64,000 nt of DNA. Origin: DAIQRJ01 sp963708795 (GTDB taxonomy: Bacteria > Actinomycetota > Actinomycetes > Propionibacteriales > DAIQRJ01). Made by a program: the position numbers and the translations under genes. Shown here in pieces: positions 17,650 to 26,998 of the stretch (the stretch's first letter is position 1; each line of letters starts with the position of its first letter). The stretch spans positions 186,001-250,000 of the forward strand of contig CAVPUH010000004.1 of the NCBI GenBank assembly GCA_963708795.1, given 5' to 3'. Below the pieces are notes generated by a model. That model was not told the DNA's origin and did no database searches. It was given only the letters and a program-made list of their open reading frames with translations.

Positions 17650-19804
17650 TCAGGTGGTGTGCTGATCCGGGTTGTCCCAGTAGTAGGCCTCCGGGTCGTA
17701 GACCGCAGGCGACGGGAGGAACCACGGGTTGGTCCAGCCGCCGAGAGCGAGTTGGTCGCGGGTGGGGATGTTGCGGAGGTCCTTGTGCATGCAGCACCGT
17801 GCCCGGGCCAGTTCGCCACGATGCCGTACATGAACGGGCCCTCGTCGATGTGGACCTTGAAGATCTCCCACAACGCCTGGGTGCGCTTCATCGGGTCGGG
17901 CTCGAGGCGACCGGCGTCGTAGGTGTTCTGCAGCTGGCGAACGTCTTGGCCAGCGGCATGCCGTCGGACTCCAGCATGAACGGCGGCTGCCGCTTCCACG
18001 GGCTGATGTCCTTCTGTTTGGTCGCAGCGCGACGGATCGGCGAGCCGCAACGCGTAGCCCTGGCCGGTCAGCGGCGCCCACCACGAGTTCGCCACCGGCA
18101 CCACCCAGCCGGCGTAGATGTAGGGCGAGTTGTCCCCGATCTCCCACGCCGTGGTCGTCATGAGCTTGCCCTGGCCCCACTGGTCGCCGAACGTGGTCGG
18201 GGCAGTCGGGTTGATGTTCGACCTTGAGGCCGACGGCCTCCCAGTCGGCCTTCTGCCGGGTGCACTTGTCGATGTTCTCCTGCGACGTGTTGGCCGGGTA
18301 GTCCAGCCGAAGCGCGAGCTTCTTGCCGTTCTTGTACTCGCGGAACCCGTCACCGTCGGCGTCCTTCAACCCCGAGCCCGTCGAGGAGCTTCTTCGCCTG
18401 GTCGGGGTCGTACTTGATCGCGGAATCGCGCCACTGCGCGTAGATCTGCTTCGCCTGGTCGTTGACCTGGAAGCTCACGCCCTTCGGGCTCAGCGTGCCG
18501 GTCGTGAGCTCGCCGGTCTCGAAGTAGATGGCCTTACGGGCGAGCGGCCGGTTGAACGCGTACGACAGCGCGAGCCGGAAGTCCTTCTCCGCCAGGAGGT
18601 TGCGCAGGTCCTCGTCAGGGGTGTCGAAGTTGAAGAAGGTGATCGACCCGGTGCCCGAACCGGTGTCCCACGTCAGGACCTTCAGCCCGCCGTTCGCCTC
18701 GGCCTTCTTGAACGTCGAGAAGTCCGCGAGCGTGACCGGCCAGTGCCGGCAGTGCACGTAGTCGATCTTGGCCGCGGCCATGGCGAGCTTCTGGACCTGC
18801 GGGTCGACGGTGCAGATCCACTGCCACTTGTCGATGTAGGGGAGCTGGTCGCCGTCCTTGGTGACGCCGTAGTAGTACGGGTTGCGCTCCCAGTAGACCG
18901 CTCGGCCCTCGCTGTACTTCGCGCACTTGTACCCGACCATGGTGGGGCAGTCCGGGTTCATGTTCCACAGCAGCTTCTGGTCGTGTTTCGTCTGCCACGT
19001 GCTCTTGGGGTCGATCGACTTGTTGTACTTCGGGTGGAACTGCTTCGCGTAGTGCATCGGCGCGTGCCAGCGCGGACCGATGGTGGTGCCGCTGACGTAC
19101 GCCGCGATGCGCTCGACAGCCACCGGAGCCGGGGACTGGAAGGTCAGCACGAGCGTCATGTCGTCGGGCGCGGTGACCTTGGCCACCTTGTCCTTCCCGT
19201 CGCGGACGTCATCGGGCGGGCTGTCGGTGTGGTCCGGGTTGAGGACCATGTCGTTCCACCAGTACATGATGTCGGCCGTCGTCCACGGCTGCCCGTCCGA
19301 CCACTTCAGACCCTTGCGGAAGTGGAAGGTGATGACAGTGGCGTCCGCGTTGATCTCCCACGACTCGGCCAGACCGGCACCGATGTCCTGGCCGTCGTTG
19401 AGGTACCGGAGAAACGAGTAGCCGTAGGTGTACTCGTACAGCGCGGCCGACGTGGTGTCGTTGGTCGTCGACTTCAGCAGGCCGCCGTACTTGCCGCGGC
19501 CCAGCCAGTTGTGCGCCATCACGTAGGGGTTCTCGGGGAGGCGGTCCTCGACCTTCGGAAGCGTGCCCGCCTTGACCGCGTCGTCGAGCGACGGCGCCTG
19601 CTGGAACTTCGCCGGCTTCGGCAAGGCCTCCTTGGCGTCGCCCTTACCGCCACCGGAGCCGGCGGCAGCGCTGTTCGACGCGGAACTGCCGCCGCTGTCG
19701 CCGCTGCCACCGCACGCGGCGATCAACATGGTTCCGGCGCCGGCGACTGCGGTGGAGACGAGCAGTTGGCGGCGCGACAGAACGGACGTGCTCGGAGTGG
19801 TCAT
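17650..19804 (-). pseudogene. ABC transporter solute-binding lipoprotein, family 5 (SBP2), frameshifted C-terminal third
   Basis: Paralogue of SBP1, about 717 residues if the frame is restored. It starts at ATG 19804 behind a GAAGGG ribosome site. The signal is LSRRQLLVSTAVAGAG with lipobox LIAAC. The first 480 residues are intact and very similar to SBP1 (FHFRKGLKWSDGQPWTTADI, ERNPYYYGVTKDG). From 18375 to 17780 at least five indels move the reading through all frames, although every segment still aligns: LKDADGDGFREYKNGKKL, INPTAPTTFGDQWGQGKL, NTYDAGRLEPDPMKRTQALW, NPWFLPSPAVYDPEAYYWDN. Removing an extra G at 18370-18373 fixes the first. As written it encodes a truncated binding protein. 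Confidence 0.8.
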
Positions 19805-19925
19805 GGGCAACCCTTCGTTCAAGCGGGCGGCCGGTGGACCGGCCGATGGTGACGCGCTTCATACTCACAGGCGCGCCACAGCGGGTCGACAGCGAAACGA
19901 CACCCATCGGATAACGATTCGGTAG

Positions 19926-19943
19926 CCGACCGGATCCGGTCGG
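19926..19943. promoter_or_regulatory. Perfect 18-bp palindrome between araB and SBP2
   Basis: CCGACCGGATCCGGTCGG is a perfect palindrome 28 bases beyond the araB stop and 122 bases upstream of the SBP2 start. It could be an operator for SBP2 or a compact terminator of the ara operon with a four-base loop. Nothing else in the 166-base gap is recognisable. Confidence 0.45.
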
Positions 19944-19970
19944 TGAGTCCGGCTCAGCGCATCAGCGCGG

Positions 19971-21584
19971 TCAGGCGTCCTCGACGGCTTGACGTGCGAT
20001 CGGGAGGCCGCGCCGGAAGCGGTCCATGTAGGCGTTGAAGCCGTCGACTTCGCTCGCCGTGGGGGTGATGGTCTCAAAGGTCTCGTCGACGAACACGTCG
20101 TCGGTCAGGAAGTCCGTCAGTGTGAGGTCTGCGCTTCGTCCGCGGGAGTACGCAGCGAGCAAGGCCATCCCCCATGCTCCGCCCTCGCCGGCGATGGCAC
20201 CGACGGAGACCGGAGTGTCGAGCGCGGCCGCCAGGACGCCCTGCCCGACGCCTTCGGTCTTGACGAAGCCGCCGTGTGCCAACAGTCGTCGAGCACGGAT
20301 CCCTTCGTCGGCCAGGACGTCCATCCCGATGCGAAGGGTGCCGACGGTGGCGTAGAGCTGAGCCCGCACGAAGTTGGCCAGCGTGAACCGACTGCCGCTC
20401 TGCCGGACGACGAGTGGGCGTCCCTCGTCCAGGTTCACGATGGGTTCGCCCGCGACGAAGTTGTACGCCAGCAGCCCGCCGGCGTCCGAATCGCCGGCCA
20501 ATCCGACCCGGTACATCCGCTCGAACAGATCGTCGCCTTCCAGCGGCGAGCCGAGGCTACGGGCGAACTCGCCGAACACGGCGATCCACGCGTCCAACTC
20601 GCTGGTGCCGTTGTTGCAGTGCACCATGCCCACGAGGTCACCGGCCGGAGTGGTGACGATGTCGATCTCGGGGTGGACCGACCGCAACGGGTGCTCGAGC
20701 ACCACCATCGCGAAGATGCTCGTCCCGGCGCTCACGTTGCCGGTGCCGACCCGGACACTGTTCGTGGCCACCATTCCTGTTCCAGCGTCGCCCTCCGGCG
20801 GGCACAAGGGAACTCCCGGCATCAGCGTCCGGCTCGGGTCGAGCAGCACGGCACCGTCGTCGGTGAGTGTCCCCGATGCCTCACCGGCGGTCAGCACGGT
20901 GGGCAGGACGTCCGAGAGTGGTCGCCGGAGGGCCTGGCCCGCCACGAGTTCGTCGAACTGTGCTGCCAGCGTCGTGTCGAAGGTGCCTGTCGACACGTCG
21001 ATCGGGAACATGCCGCTTGCGTCACCGACGCCGAGAACCCGCCGTCCGGTCAGCCGCCAGTGCACGTATCCGGCAAGAGTGGTCAGGTGCGCCAGGCGCG
21101 GCACGTGCTCCTCATCGTCGAGAATCGCCTGGTAGAGATGGGCGATGCTCCAGCGGTGCGGGATGTTCTGTGCGAAGAGTTCGGTCAGCGCTCGGCTGGC
21201 CCGGTCGGTGTTGGTGTTGCGCCATGTCCGGAACGGCACGAGCAGGTCGCCCTCGTCGTCGAGGGCGAGGTAGCCGTGCATCATCGCCGAACAGCCGAGC
21301 GCACCGACGGTCGTGAGCCGAACGCCGTAGCGCGACAACACGTCGTGGGCCAGGTCCGCGTAGCAGCTCTGCAGTCCCTCGATGACGTCGGCGAGATCGT
21401 AGGTCCACCGGCCGTCGACCAGCTGGTTGCTCCAAGCATGGCTTCCGGTGGCGATCGGACGACGGTCAGGACCGATGAGGGCAGCCTTGATGCGCGTCGA
21501 GCCGAGCTCGATCCCCAGCGCCGTGTCACCGCCGACGATCGCGTCACGGACGCGCTGCTCGCCCGCCGACAGTCCGTCCACCAT
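19971..21584 (-). CDS. araB: Ribulokinase, FGGY family
   Basis: ATP-dependent kinase that converts L-ribulose to L-ribulose 5-phosphate. The product has 537 residues from ATG 21584; two GTG codons directly before it are alternatives. LGIELGSTRIKAALIGPD near 22-39 is the first phosphate loop, and SAMMHGYLALDDEGDLL, RTWRNTNTDRAS and VGTGNVSAGTSIFAMVV follow the FGGY pattern. LLAHGGFVKTEGVGQGVLAAALDTPV is the C-terminal signature. The sequence belongs to the xylulokinase-like type of AraB used by actinobacteria, and the assignment rests largely on position 28 bases downstream of araA. It is the last gene of an araD-araA-araB unit. Confidence 0.88.
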   Translation of the reverse strand: MVDGLSAGEQRVRDAIVGGDTALGIELGSTRIKAALIGPDRRPIATGSHAWSNQLVDGRWTYDLADVIEGLQSCYADLAHDVLSRYGVRLTTVGALGCSAMMHGYLALDDEGDLLVPFRTWRNTNTDRASRALTELFAQNIPHRWSIAHLYQAILDDEEHVPRLAHLTTLAGYVHWRLTGRRVLGVGDASGMFPIDVSTGTFDTTLAAQFDELVAGQALRRPLSDVLPTVLTAGEASGTLTDDGAVLLDPSRTLMPGVPLCPPEGDAGTGMVATNSVRVGTGNVSAGTSIFAMVVLEHPLRSVHPEIDIVTTPAGDLVGMVHCNNGTSELDAWIAVFGEFARSLGSPLEGDDLFERMYRVGLAGDSDAGGLLAYNFVAGEPIVNLDEGRPLVVRQSGSRFTLANFVRAQLYATVGTLRIGMDVLADEGIRARRLLAHGGFVKTEGVGQGVLAAALDTPVSVGAIAGEGGAWGMALLAAYSRGRSADLTLTDFLTDDVFVDETFETITPTASEVDGFNAYMDRFRRGLPIARQAVEDA

Positions 21585-21612
21585 CACCACGTTCCCGTAC
21601 CGGCCGAGAGCA

Positions 21613-23124
21613 TCAGAAGCCGCGCGCCATCCGGTGCCAGGTCTGCTGACCGTGCAGCTGGTCGCGGAACCCCCTCGTGGTGGTGTGTTCGTCGATGAGG
21701 AGGAACTCGGCCTGCATCATGGTCGCGAACCGCTCGACCACGTCGATGCCGACCGCGGTGGTCATGACGGTGTGGTGGGCGGCTCCGGCGGTCAGCCACG
21801 CGTCGGCGGCGACCGGGAACGACGGGCGCGGCTTCCAGACCGCGCGGCCGACGGGAAGGTTCGGCAGGGGCGCGTCCGGGGCGATGACGTCGACGACGTT
21901 GGCCGTGAGCCGGAAACCGTCCCGGACGTCGGAGAGAGCGGCGACGACGGCCACACCCGGGTCGGCGTTGAACACGAGACGAACGGGGTCCTCGCGGCCG
22001 CCGATGCCGAGCGGGTGGATCTCGAGGCTGGGCGTCTCCGAACTCAGGGTCGGGCTGACCTCGAGCATGTGGGCACCGAGGATCTTCTCCTGCCCGGGCG
22101 TGAGGTCGTAGGTGTAGTCCTCCATCAGTGACGCGCCGCCCGGCAGGCCCGAACCGGCGACATTCATCGCCCGTACGAGAACGGCCGTCTTCCAGTCGCC
22201 TTCGGCTCCGAACCCGTACCCCTCGGCCATGAGCCGCTGCACGGCCAGACCTGGCAGTTGTCTGAGGGCGCCGAGATCCTCGAAGGACGTGGTGAAGGCG
22301 CCGAAGCCGCCGGTCTCGAGGAACGACCGCAGGCCGAGCTCGATCGCGGCGCCGTCACGTAGGGACTGGTGCCGATCGCCACCACGACGGAGCTCCGGGA
22401 CGACGTTGTAGCGGTCTTCGTACTCCTCGACCAGGGCGTCGACATCGGCGACGGAGGTCCGAGCCACGGCCTCGGCCAACTCGTTGACGGGCCAGGTGTT
22501 GACCTGTACGCCGAGACGGATCTCGGCCTCGGTCTTGTCGCCCTCGGTGACCGCGACATACCGCATGTTGTCGCCGAACCGGGCGAGTTTGAGGGTCCGG
22601 GTCGCGGCCCAGCCGGCAGCTGCCCGCGCCCAGGCCGTGATCTCGGCGATGACGCGGGGGTCGGTGACGTGCCCGATGGCCGTGGCGTGCGGAACGCCCA
22701 TCCGGGCGAGGATGTACCCGAACTCACGGTCGCCGTGCGCGGCCTGGTTGAGGTTCATGAAGTCGAAGTCGATGTCACCCCAGGGCAGCTCGACGTTCGC
22801 CTGTGTGTGCAGGTGCAGGAGTGGCTTGGTGAGCGCGGACAGGCCACCGATCCACATCTTGGCCGGGCTGAAGGTGTGCATCCATGTCGTGACACCGATC
22901 ACCCGGTCGTCGGCGCTTGCTTCGACGAGGGTTTTGCGGATGCCGTCCGGATCGGTCAGGACCGGCTTCCAGACCAGTCGCACCGGCAGTTGGTCACCGA
23001 GTTGACGGTGGACGGCCTGCGACTGTTCCGCGACCCGACGCAGGGTCTCCTCGCCGTACAAGCCCTGGCTTCCGGTGAGGAACCAGATCTCATACGTTCC
23101 CAGTGGATCCTCGAGGGGGGTCAC
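21613..23124 (-). CDS. araA: L-arabinose isomerase
   Basis: Interconverts L-arabinose and L-ribulose with Mn2+. The 503-residue product matches AraA end to end: EIWFLTGSQGLYGEETL near residues 12-28, GVTTWMHTFSPAKMWI, LLHLHTQANVELPW, MAEGYGFGAEGDWKTAVLVRAM with the catalytic/metal Glu residues, GAHMLEVSP with a metal His, and WLTAGAAHHTVMT with the second metal His. The start is GTG 23124, overlapping the araD stop as GTGA. Length equals the usual 500 residues. No frameshift. Confidence 0.97.
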   Translation of the reverse strand: MTPLEDPLGTYEIWFLTGSQGLYGEETLRRVAEQSQAVHRQLGDQLPVRLVWKPVLTDPDGIRKTLVEASADDRVIGVTTWMHTFSPAKMWIGGLSALTKPLLHLHTQANVELPWGDIDFDFMNLNQAAHGDREFGYILARMGVPHATAIGHVTDPRVIAEITAWARAAAGWAATRTLKLARFGDNMRYVAVTEGDKTEAEIRLGVQVNTWPVNELAEAVARTSVADVDALVEEYEDRYNVVPELRRGGDRHQSLRDGAAIELGLRSFLETGGFGAFTTSFEDLGALRQLPGLAVQRLMAEGYGFGAEGDWKTAVLVRAMNVAGSGLPGGASLMEDYTYDLTPGQEKILGAHMLEVSPTLSSETPSLEIHPLGIGGREDPVRLVFNADPGVAVVAALSDVRDGFRLTANVVDVIAPDAPLPNLPVGRAVWKPRPSFPVAADAWLTAGAAHHTVMTTAVGIDVVERFATMMQAEFLLIDEHTTTRGFRDQLHGQQTWHRMARGF

Positions 23125-23814
23125 GTCATCGCTCCGGTGGGGTCTTGTCCGTAGACATTCTGGTACCGGTCGAACAACCGGTCGACGTCCGCGGCGGGAA
23201 TCGGAAGTGGGTCTCCCAGCTGGCGGGCGATGTGCACGGTACGGGCGACGTCTTCGGCGATGACGGCGGCCTTGACCGCGTCCTCGGCGTCGCGGCCGAT
23301 GGTGAAGACCCCATGATTCTGCATGAGGACCGCACGAGATCGATGCCCGTCGAGGGTGTCGACGATGCCGCGGCCGATCGAGTCGTCACCGATCAGAGCG
23401 AACGGCCCGACGGGGATGGGTCCACCGAACTCATCCGCCATACCGGTGATGACGCAGGGGATCGCCTCTCCACGTGCGGCCCATGCCGTGGCGTAGGTGG
23501 AGTGGGTGTGCACCACACCTCCCACTGATGGCATGTGCCGGTACACGTACGCATGGGCGGCGGTATCGCTCGAGGCGGCGTGCTGGTTGTTCCATCCCTC
23601 GGCCGGCACGCCGTCCAGGGTGCAGACGATCATGGCCTCCGGCCGCAACTCCAGCGTACGACACCCCGGAAGGCTTGATGACGAACAGGTCAGCGCCCTC
23701 GACACGGGCCGAGACGTTCCCCGCCGTCCAGGCAACCAACCGCCACCGCACCAGCTCGTCGTGCAGCCCGGCCACCGTCGAACGAGTGACGGCGACCGCT
23801 TCGGCGACATCCAT
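23121..23814 (-). CDS. araD: L-ribulose-5-phosphate 4-epimerase, one frameshift
   Basis: Class II aldolase-fold epimerase that makes D-xylulose 5-phosphate from L-ribulose 5-phosphate. It starts at ATG 23814 (MDVAEAVAVTRST) behind a strong GAGGAGG site 7 bases upstream. WTAGNVSARVEGADLFVIKPSG is the phosphate-binding N-terminal part, SVGGVVHTHSTYATAWA carries the two zinc His residues (HTH), and VLMQNHGVFTIG the third. The frame breaks at 23651-23652, where one G of GG in the gene is extra; correction gives SGVSYAELRPEAMIV and 230 residues, the normal size. First gene of the ara unit. Read literally, the two halves lie in different frames. Confidence 0.9.
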
Positions 23815-24015
23815 CAGCGGACCTCCTCGAGAGCATGGGCAGCGATACCCTAACTGGTTGAACGCGCTGCTCGGAGGCGATCTACTCGGTCGCGCAGCGT
23901 CGAGCATCGACAGACCGACCGACCTCGTCGCCGACGATTTGCGACTCCCTCTCAGAACTGCGACGGCGTCAGCCCTGGAGCGCAGACGATGTCAGCGTGC
24001 CGAGAGAAGACTCCG

Positions 24016-24492
24016 TCAGTGTCCCTGGCCGTGCCCGTGTCCATGGCCGTCGTCCCCGCCGTGTTCGTGTTCGTCATCCTCGTTGGCTGAGGGATGGTGC
24101 GGGTCGAAGAGCGCGAGGCTCGCCCCGGCCGGATCGGTGACGACGGCGAACCCCGACCTCGGCCCGTCCAGCACCGACCCGCCACGGGCTCGGACCGCGG
24201 TGATCGCCACCTCCAGATCGGCCACCCGGACGTAGGGCAACCAGACGGCCGGAGCGCTCGCGTTCGCTCCGCGCCGATAGCAGATCCCCGCTACGGGTTC
24301 GCCGTCGGCGAGGGCCATCACATAGTCGGAATAACCGCCCATGTCGTGCTCGTGAGCCTCCCAGCCGACCACGTCGGCGTAGAAGTCGCGAACCGCGGGC
24401 GCGTCGTCGACGGTGAGGTCGGTCCACACGATCGCTCCGACCGGCGGCTCGGGGACGTCGATCGAGTCGGTGGTGTCAGGCTGCTCGGACAT
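24016..24492 (-). CDS. VOC-family (glyoxalase/bleomycin resistance) protein with His-rich tail
   Basis: Single-repeat VOC protein of 158 residues. The beta-alpha-beta core is visible: GAIVWTDLTVDDAPAVRDFYADVVGWEA, then VAGICYRRGAN, VWLPYVRVADLEVAITAVRARGG and FAVVTDPAGASLALFDPHHP. VOC proteins bind a divalent metal and act as lyases, isomerases or dioxygenases; the substrate here is unknown. The last 21 residues alternate His, Gly, Asp and Glu (DDEHEHGGDDGHGHGHGQGH), an unusual extension that looks able to bind Ni, Zn or Co. It lies between the ara operon and SBP3 on the same strand. Confidence 0.8.
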   Translation of the reverse strand: MSEQPDTTDSIDVPEPPVGAIVWTDLTVDDAPAVRDFYADVVGWEAHEHDMGGYSDYVMALADGEPVAGICYRRGANASAPAVWLPYVRVADLEVAITAVRARGGSVLDGPRSGFAVVTDPAGASLALFDPHHPSANEDDEHEHGGDDGHGHGHGQGH

Positions 24493-24521
24493 GGCGGCGA
24501 GTCTAGGACGGGCGACCGGCG

Positions 24522-26711
24522 TCAGACCTGGTGGTCGTCGGGCTTGTCCCAGAAGAAGGTCTCGGTGTCATAGACGGCCGGGGTCGGATGCCCCCACGGG
24601 TTGGTCATGCCGCCGAGAGCGAGGTTGTCACGGGTCGGCACGTTGTGGAGCCCGACCTTGTGCACCTCCACCGCAGGCGCGTTCGCGACGGTCCCCTGGA
24701 AGAACGGCCCTTCGGTGACGTGGATCTTGCAGATCTCGAAGACGAGCTTCTGCCGCTTCATCTCGTCCGGCTCGAGGGTCGCCTGGTCGAGCAGCTTCCA
24801 CAGCTTGGCCACCGGTCCGTCCGGGTCCGGCGCCACCCGGGGCGGCTTGCGCTTGTAGGGGTCGACGTCGAGTTCGGCCTTCTCTGCGGGGGTGCCACGA
24901 ACGGAGTACATCGTTCCCTGCATCGGCGCCCACCGGTCGGACTGGATCGGCACCAGCCAGCCCGGGTTGCCGAGCAGGGTGTTCGGCGGCCCGCTGACCT
25001 CCCAGTTGGAGTGGATCATGTAGGAACCGTTCGCCCAGTTGTCGTTGAACGACGTCGGCGGCACCGGGTTGATGGCCAGCATCAGGCCGACCGCCTTCCA
25101 GTCGCGGACGAGCTGCGCGTCCTTCTGCTTGTGCTCGTCGGCAGCGTCGGCATTGATGTCGATGCGCAGCTTGAGTTTCGACCCGTCCGGGAACTCCCGG
25201 AGACCGTCGCCGTCCTTGTCGACGACGCCGAGTTCGTCGAGCAGCTTCTTCGCCGCGTCCGGGTCGTACTTCACGAACGAGTCGCGCCACTCCAGGTACA
25301 GCTTCTGGCCTTGGTCCGAGCCGACGAATTCGGCCCCCTTGGGTCCACTGGTGCCCGTCGTGGGCTCGCCCTGTTCGAAGTAGATGGCCTTCTTCGCTTC
25401 GGCCCGGTTGAAGGCCAACGACAGCGCCTGCCGGAACTTCGGCTCGCGGAAGAGCTTGCGGTACGCGGTCTCCTTGTAGTCCTGGGACAGGAACATCATC
25501 GAAGCCGTGCCGCTCCCGGTGTCCCAGAGCAGAACCTTGATGCCCGACTTCTCCTGCGCCTTCGTCAGCGTGCTGACGTCAGACAGTGCGAGGCTGTTGA
25601 ACGGCCCGTGGCTGAAGTCGACCTTGCCGGCGAAGATCTGCACCTTGCCGACCTGCGGGTCGGATACCGACGTCATCAGGAGCGAGTCGAGGTAGGGCAG
25701 CTGGTCGCCCTCTTTGGTGACGCCGTAGTAGTACGGGTTGCGCTCCCAGGTGAGCGATCGGCCCTCGCTGTACTTGGCCAACCGGAATCCGGCCAGGGTC
25801 GGGCACTTCGGGTTGCGCTTGTAGTCCGCGTTCGTCTCCCAGAGCCGCCCCACCGCGGCCCAGTCGGAGGGCACGTTCTTGTTGTAGGTCCCGTGGAACT
25901 GCTTGACGAAATGACTCGGGACCATCCACGACGCGCCGTTGCCCTTGTAACCCCTCGAGTAGGACGCGATCTTGGCGGGGAACAGTGGAGCGGGGGTGTC
26001 GAACACGACCTTCAGCGTGTAGTCGTCGGGCGCCGTGATCTTCGCGATCGTCTTCTTCCCCGATTTGCACTCATCGGGCACCGACTCGGAGATGTAGTCG
26101 TCGTTGTTCGCCATGTCGTTCCACCAGAACATGATGTCCGCCGTGGTCCACGGATGCCCGTCGGACCATTTCAGGCCCTTGCGGAAGTGGAACGTCCACT
26201 CGCTGGTGTCGGCGTTGCTCTCCCACTTCTCCGCCACTCCGGGTCCGATCGTCGTCCCGTCGTTGAGCAGCCGCAGCACCGTGTAGCCGTAGAAGTAGTT
26301 CGCGATCGCTCCGGCGGGCGAGCCGCTGGTACCGCCGATGATCAGCTTCAGTGTCCCGCCGTAGTTGCCCTTCTCGGTCCAGTTGTGCGGGATGACATAG
26401 GGCACGTCGGGAAGCCGCTCGCCGACCTTCGGCAGCGACCCCGCCTTGACCTGGTCGGCCAGCTTCGGCGACTCGTTGAACGACGCCGGCGCCGGCAGCG
26501 GTGTCTTGGCCGAGCCCTTCGCAGACGAGCCGGCAGACGCGGAATCCGCCGACGAACCCTTGTCGTTCGAGCCTCCGCAGGCGCTGAGGACGGCCGCGGC
26601 TGCGCCAATGCCCGCGGTCGCGAGAACGGCCCGCCGGGTCGGGGTGGCAGGGCGAGCGGCACCCGGTGATTCGTCCGTCGTGGATGCGGTGGTGTCGCGG
26701 GTCTGGGTCAT
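24522..26711 (-). CDS. ABC transporter solute-binding lipoprotein, family 5 (SBP3)
   Basis: Third large family-5 binding protein, 729 residues from ATG 26711, which follows AAGGAGCTCGC; an in-frame start 33 bases upstream is less likely. A long polar N-tail precedes the twin-Arg signal TPTRRAVLATAGIGAAAAVL with lipobox LSAC. FHFRKGLKWSDGHPWTTADIMFWW is the family signature, ERNPYYYGVTKEGDQLPYLD and LALSYAFNR-like LSLAFNRAEAKKAIYF follow. It is clearly homologous to SBP1 and SBP2 but more distant. It is divergent from the IlvD-type dehydratase gene across a 287-base gap, which suggests joint control by a sugar acid or its precursor. Confidence 0.87.
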   Translation of the reverse strand: MTQTRDTTASTTDESPGAARPATPTRRAVLATAGIGAAAAVLSACGGSNDKGSSADSASAGSSAKGSAKTPLPAPASFNESPKLADQVKAGSLPKVGERLPDVPYVIPHNWTEKGNYGGTLKLIIGGTSGSPAGAIANYFYGYTVLRLLNDGTTIGPGVAEKWESNADTSEWTFHFRKGLKWSDGHPWTTADIMFWWNDMANNDDYISESVPDECKSGKKTIAKITAPDDYTLKVVFDTPAPLFPAKIASYSRGYKGNGASWMVPSHFVKQFHGTYNKNVPSDWAAVGRLWETNADYKRNPKCPTLAGFRLAKYSEGRSLTWERNPYYYGVTKEGDQLPYLDSLLMTSVSDPQVGKVQIFAGKVDFSHGPFNSLALSDVSTLTKAQEKSGIKVLLWDTGSGTASMMFLSQDYKETAYRKLFREPKFRQALSLAFNRAEAKKAIYFEQGEPTTGTSGPKGAEFVGSDQGQKLYLEWRDSFVKYDPDAAKKLLDELGVVDKDGDGLREFPDGSKLKLRIDINADAADEHKQKDAQLVRDWKAVGLMLAINPVPPTSFNDNWANGSYMIHSNWEVSGPPNTLLGNPGWLVPIQSDRWAPMQGTMYSVRGTPAEKAELDVDPYKRKPPRVAPDPDGPVAKLWKLLDQATLEPDEMKRQKLVFEICKIHVTEGPFFQGTVANAPAVEVHKVGLHNVPTRDNLALGGMTNPWGHPTPAVYDTETFFWDKPDDHQV

Positions 26712-26998
26712 GCGAGCTCCTTCGGCGGACATCGTCGTCGCCACGGTTCCGGTGGGATCTCCTATCGCACCCCGCCGGCACGCTCGGTCTCAACTTTCGT
26801 GACCGAACGGCAACGCGCGACCACTTCCGGCAACCAGAATCTGTCCGCTCGCGGCCGCCCGAGGCCGCTGCGGCGCCCTGGGACACCCGCGGATCCACCG
26901 TCGAGCGGCAGAATGCCGATGACGACGGAGTTCGCCGGCCGCGAAGACGCCGACCGTCGGCGACCGCGGACGCCGATCCGACCGAGCTGGGAGCACAG

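Noticed and set aside
23847..23852. TAGGGT as a -10 for the ara operon
   Set aside because: Position (26-base leader) is good, but no -35 stands at the right distance and the TANNNT pattern is too common to claim.
24531..26669. 712-residue frame opposite SBP3
   Set aside because: Shadow of the real gene: antisense high-GC frames stay open because of codon bias. The minus-strand product matches a known family from end to end.
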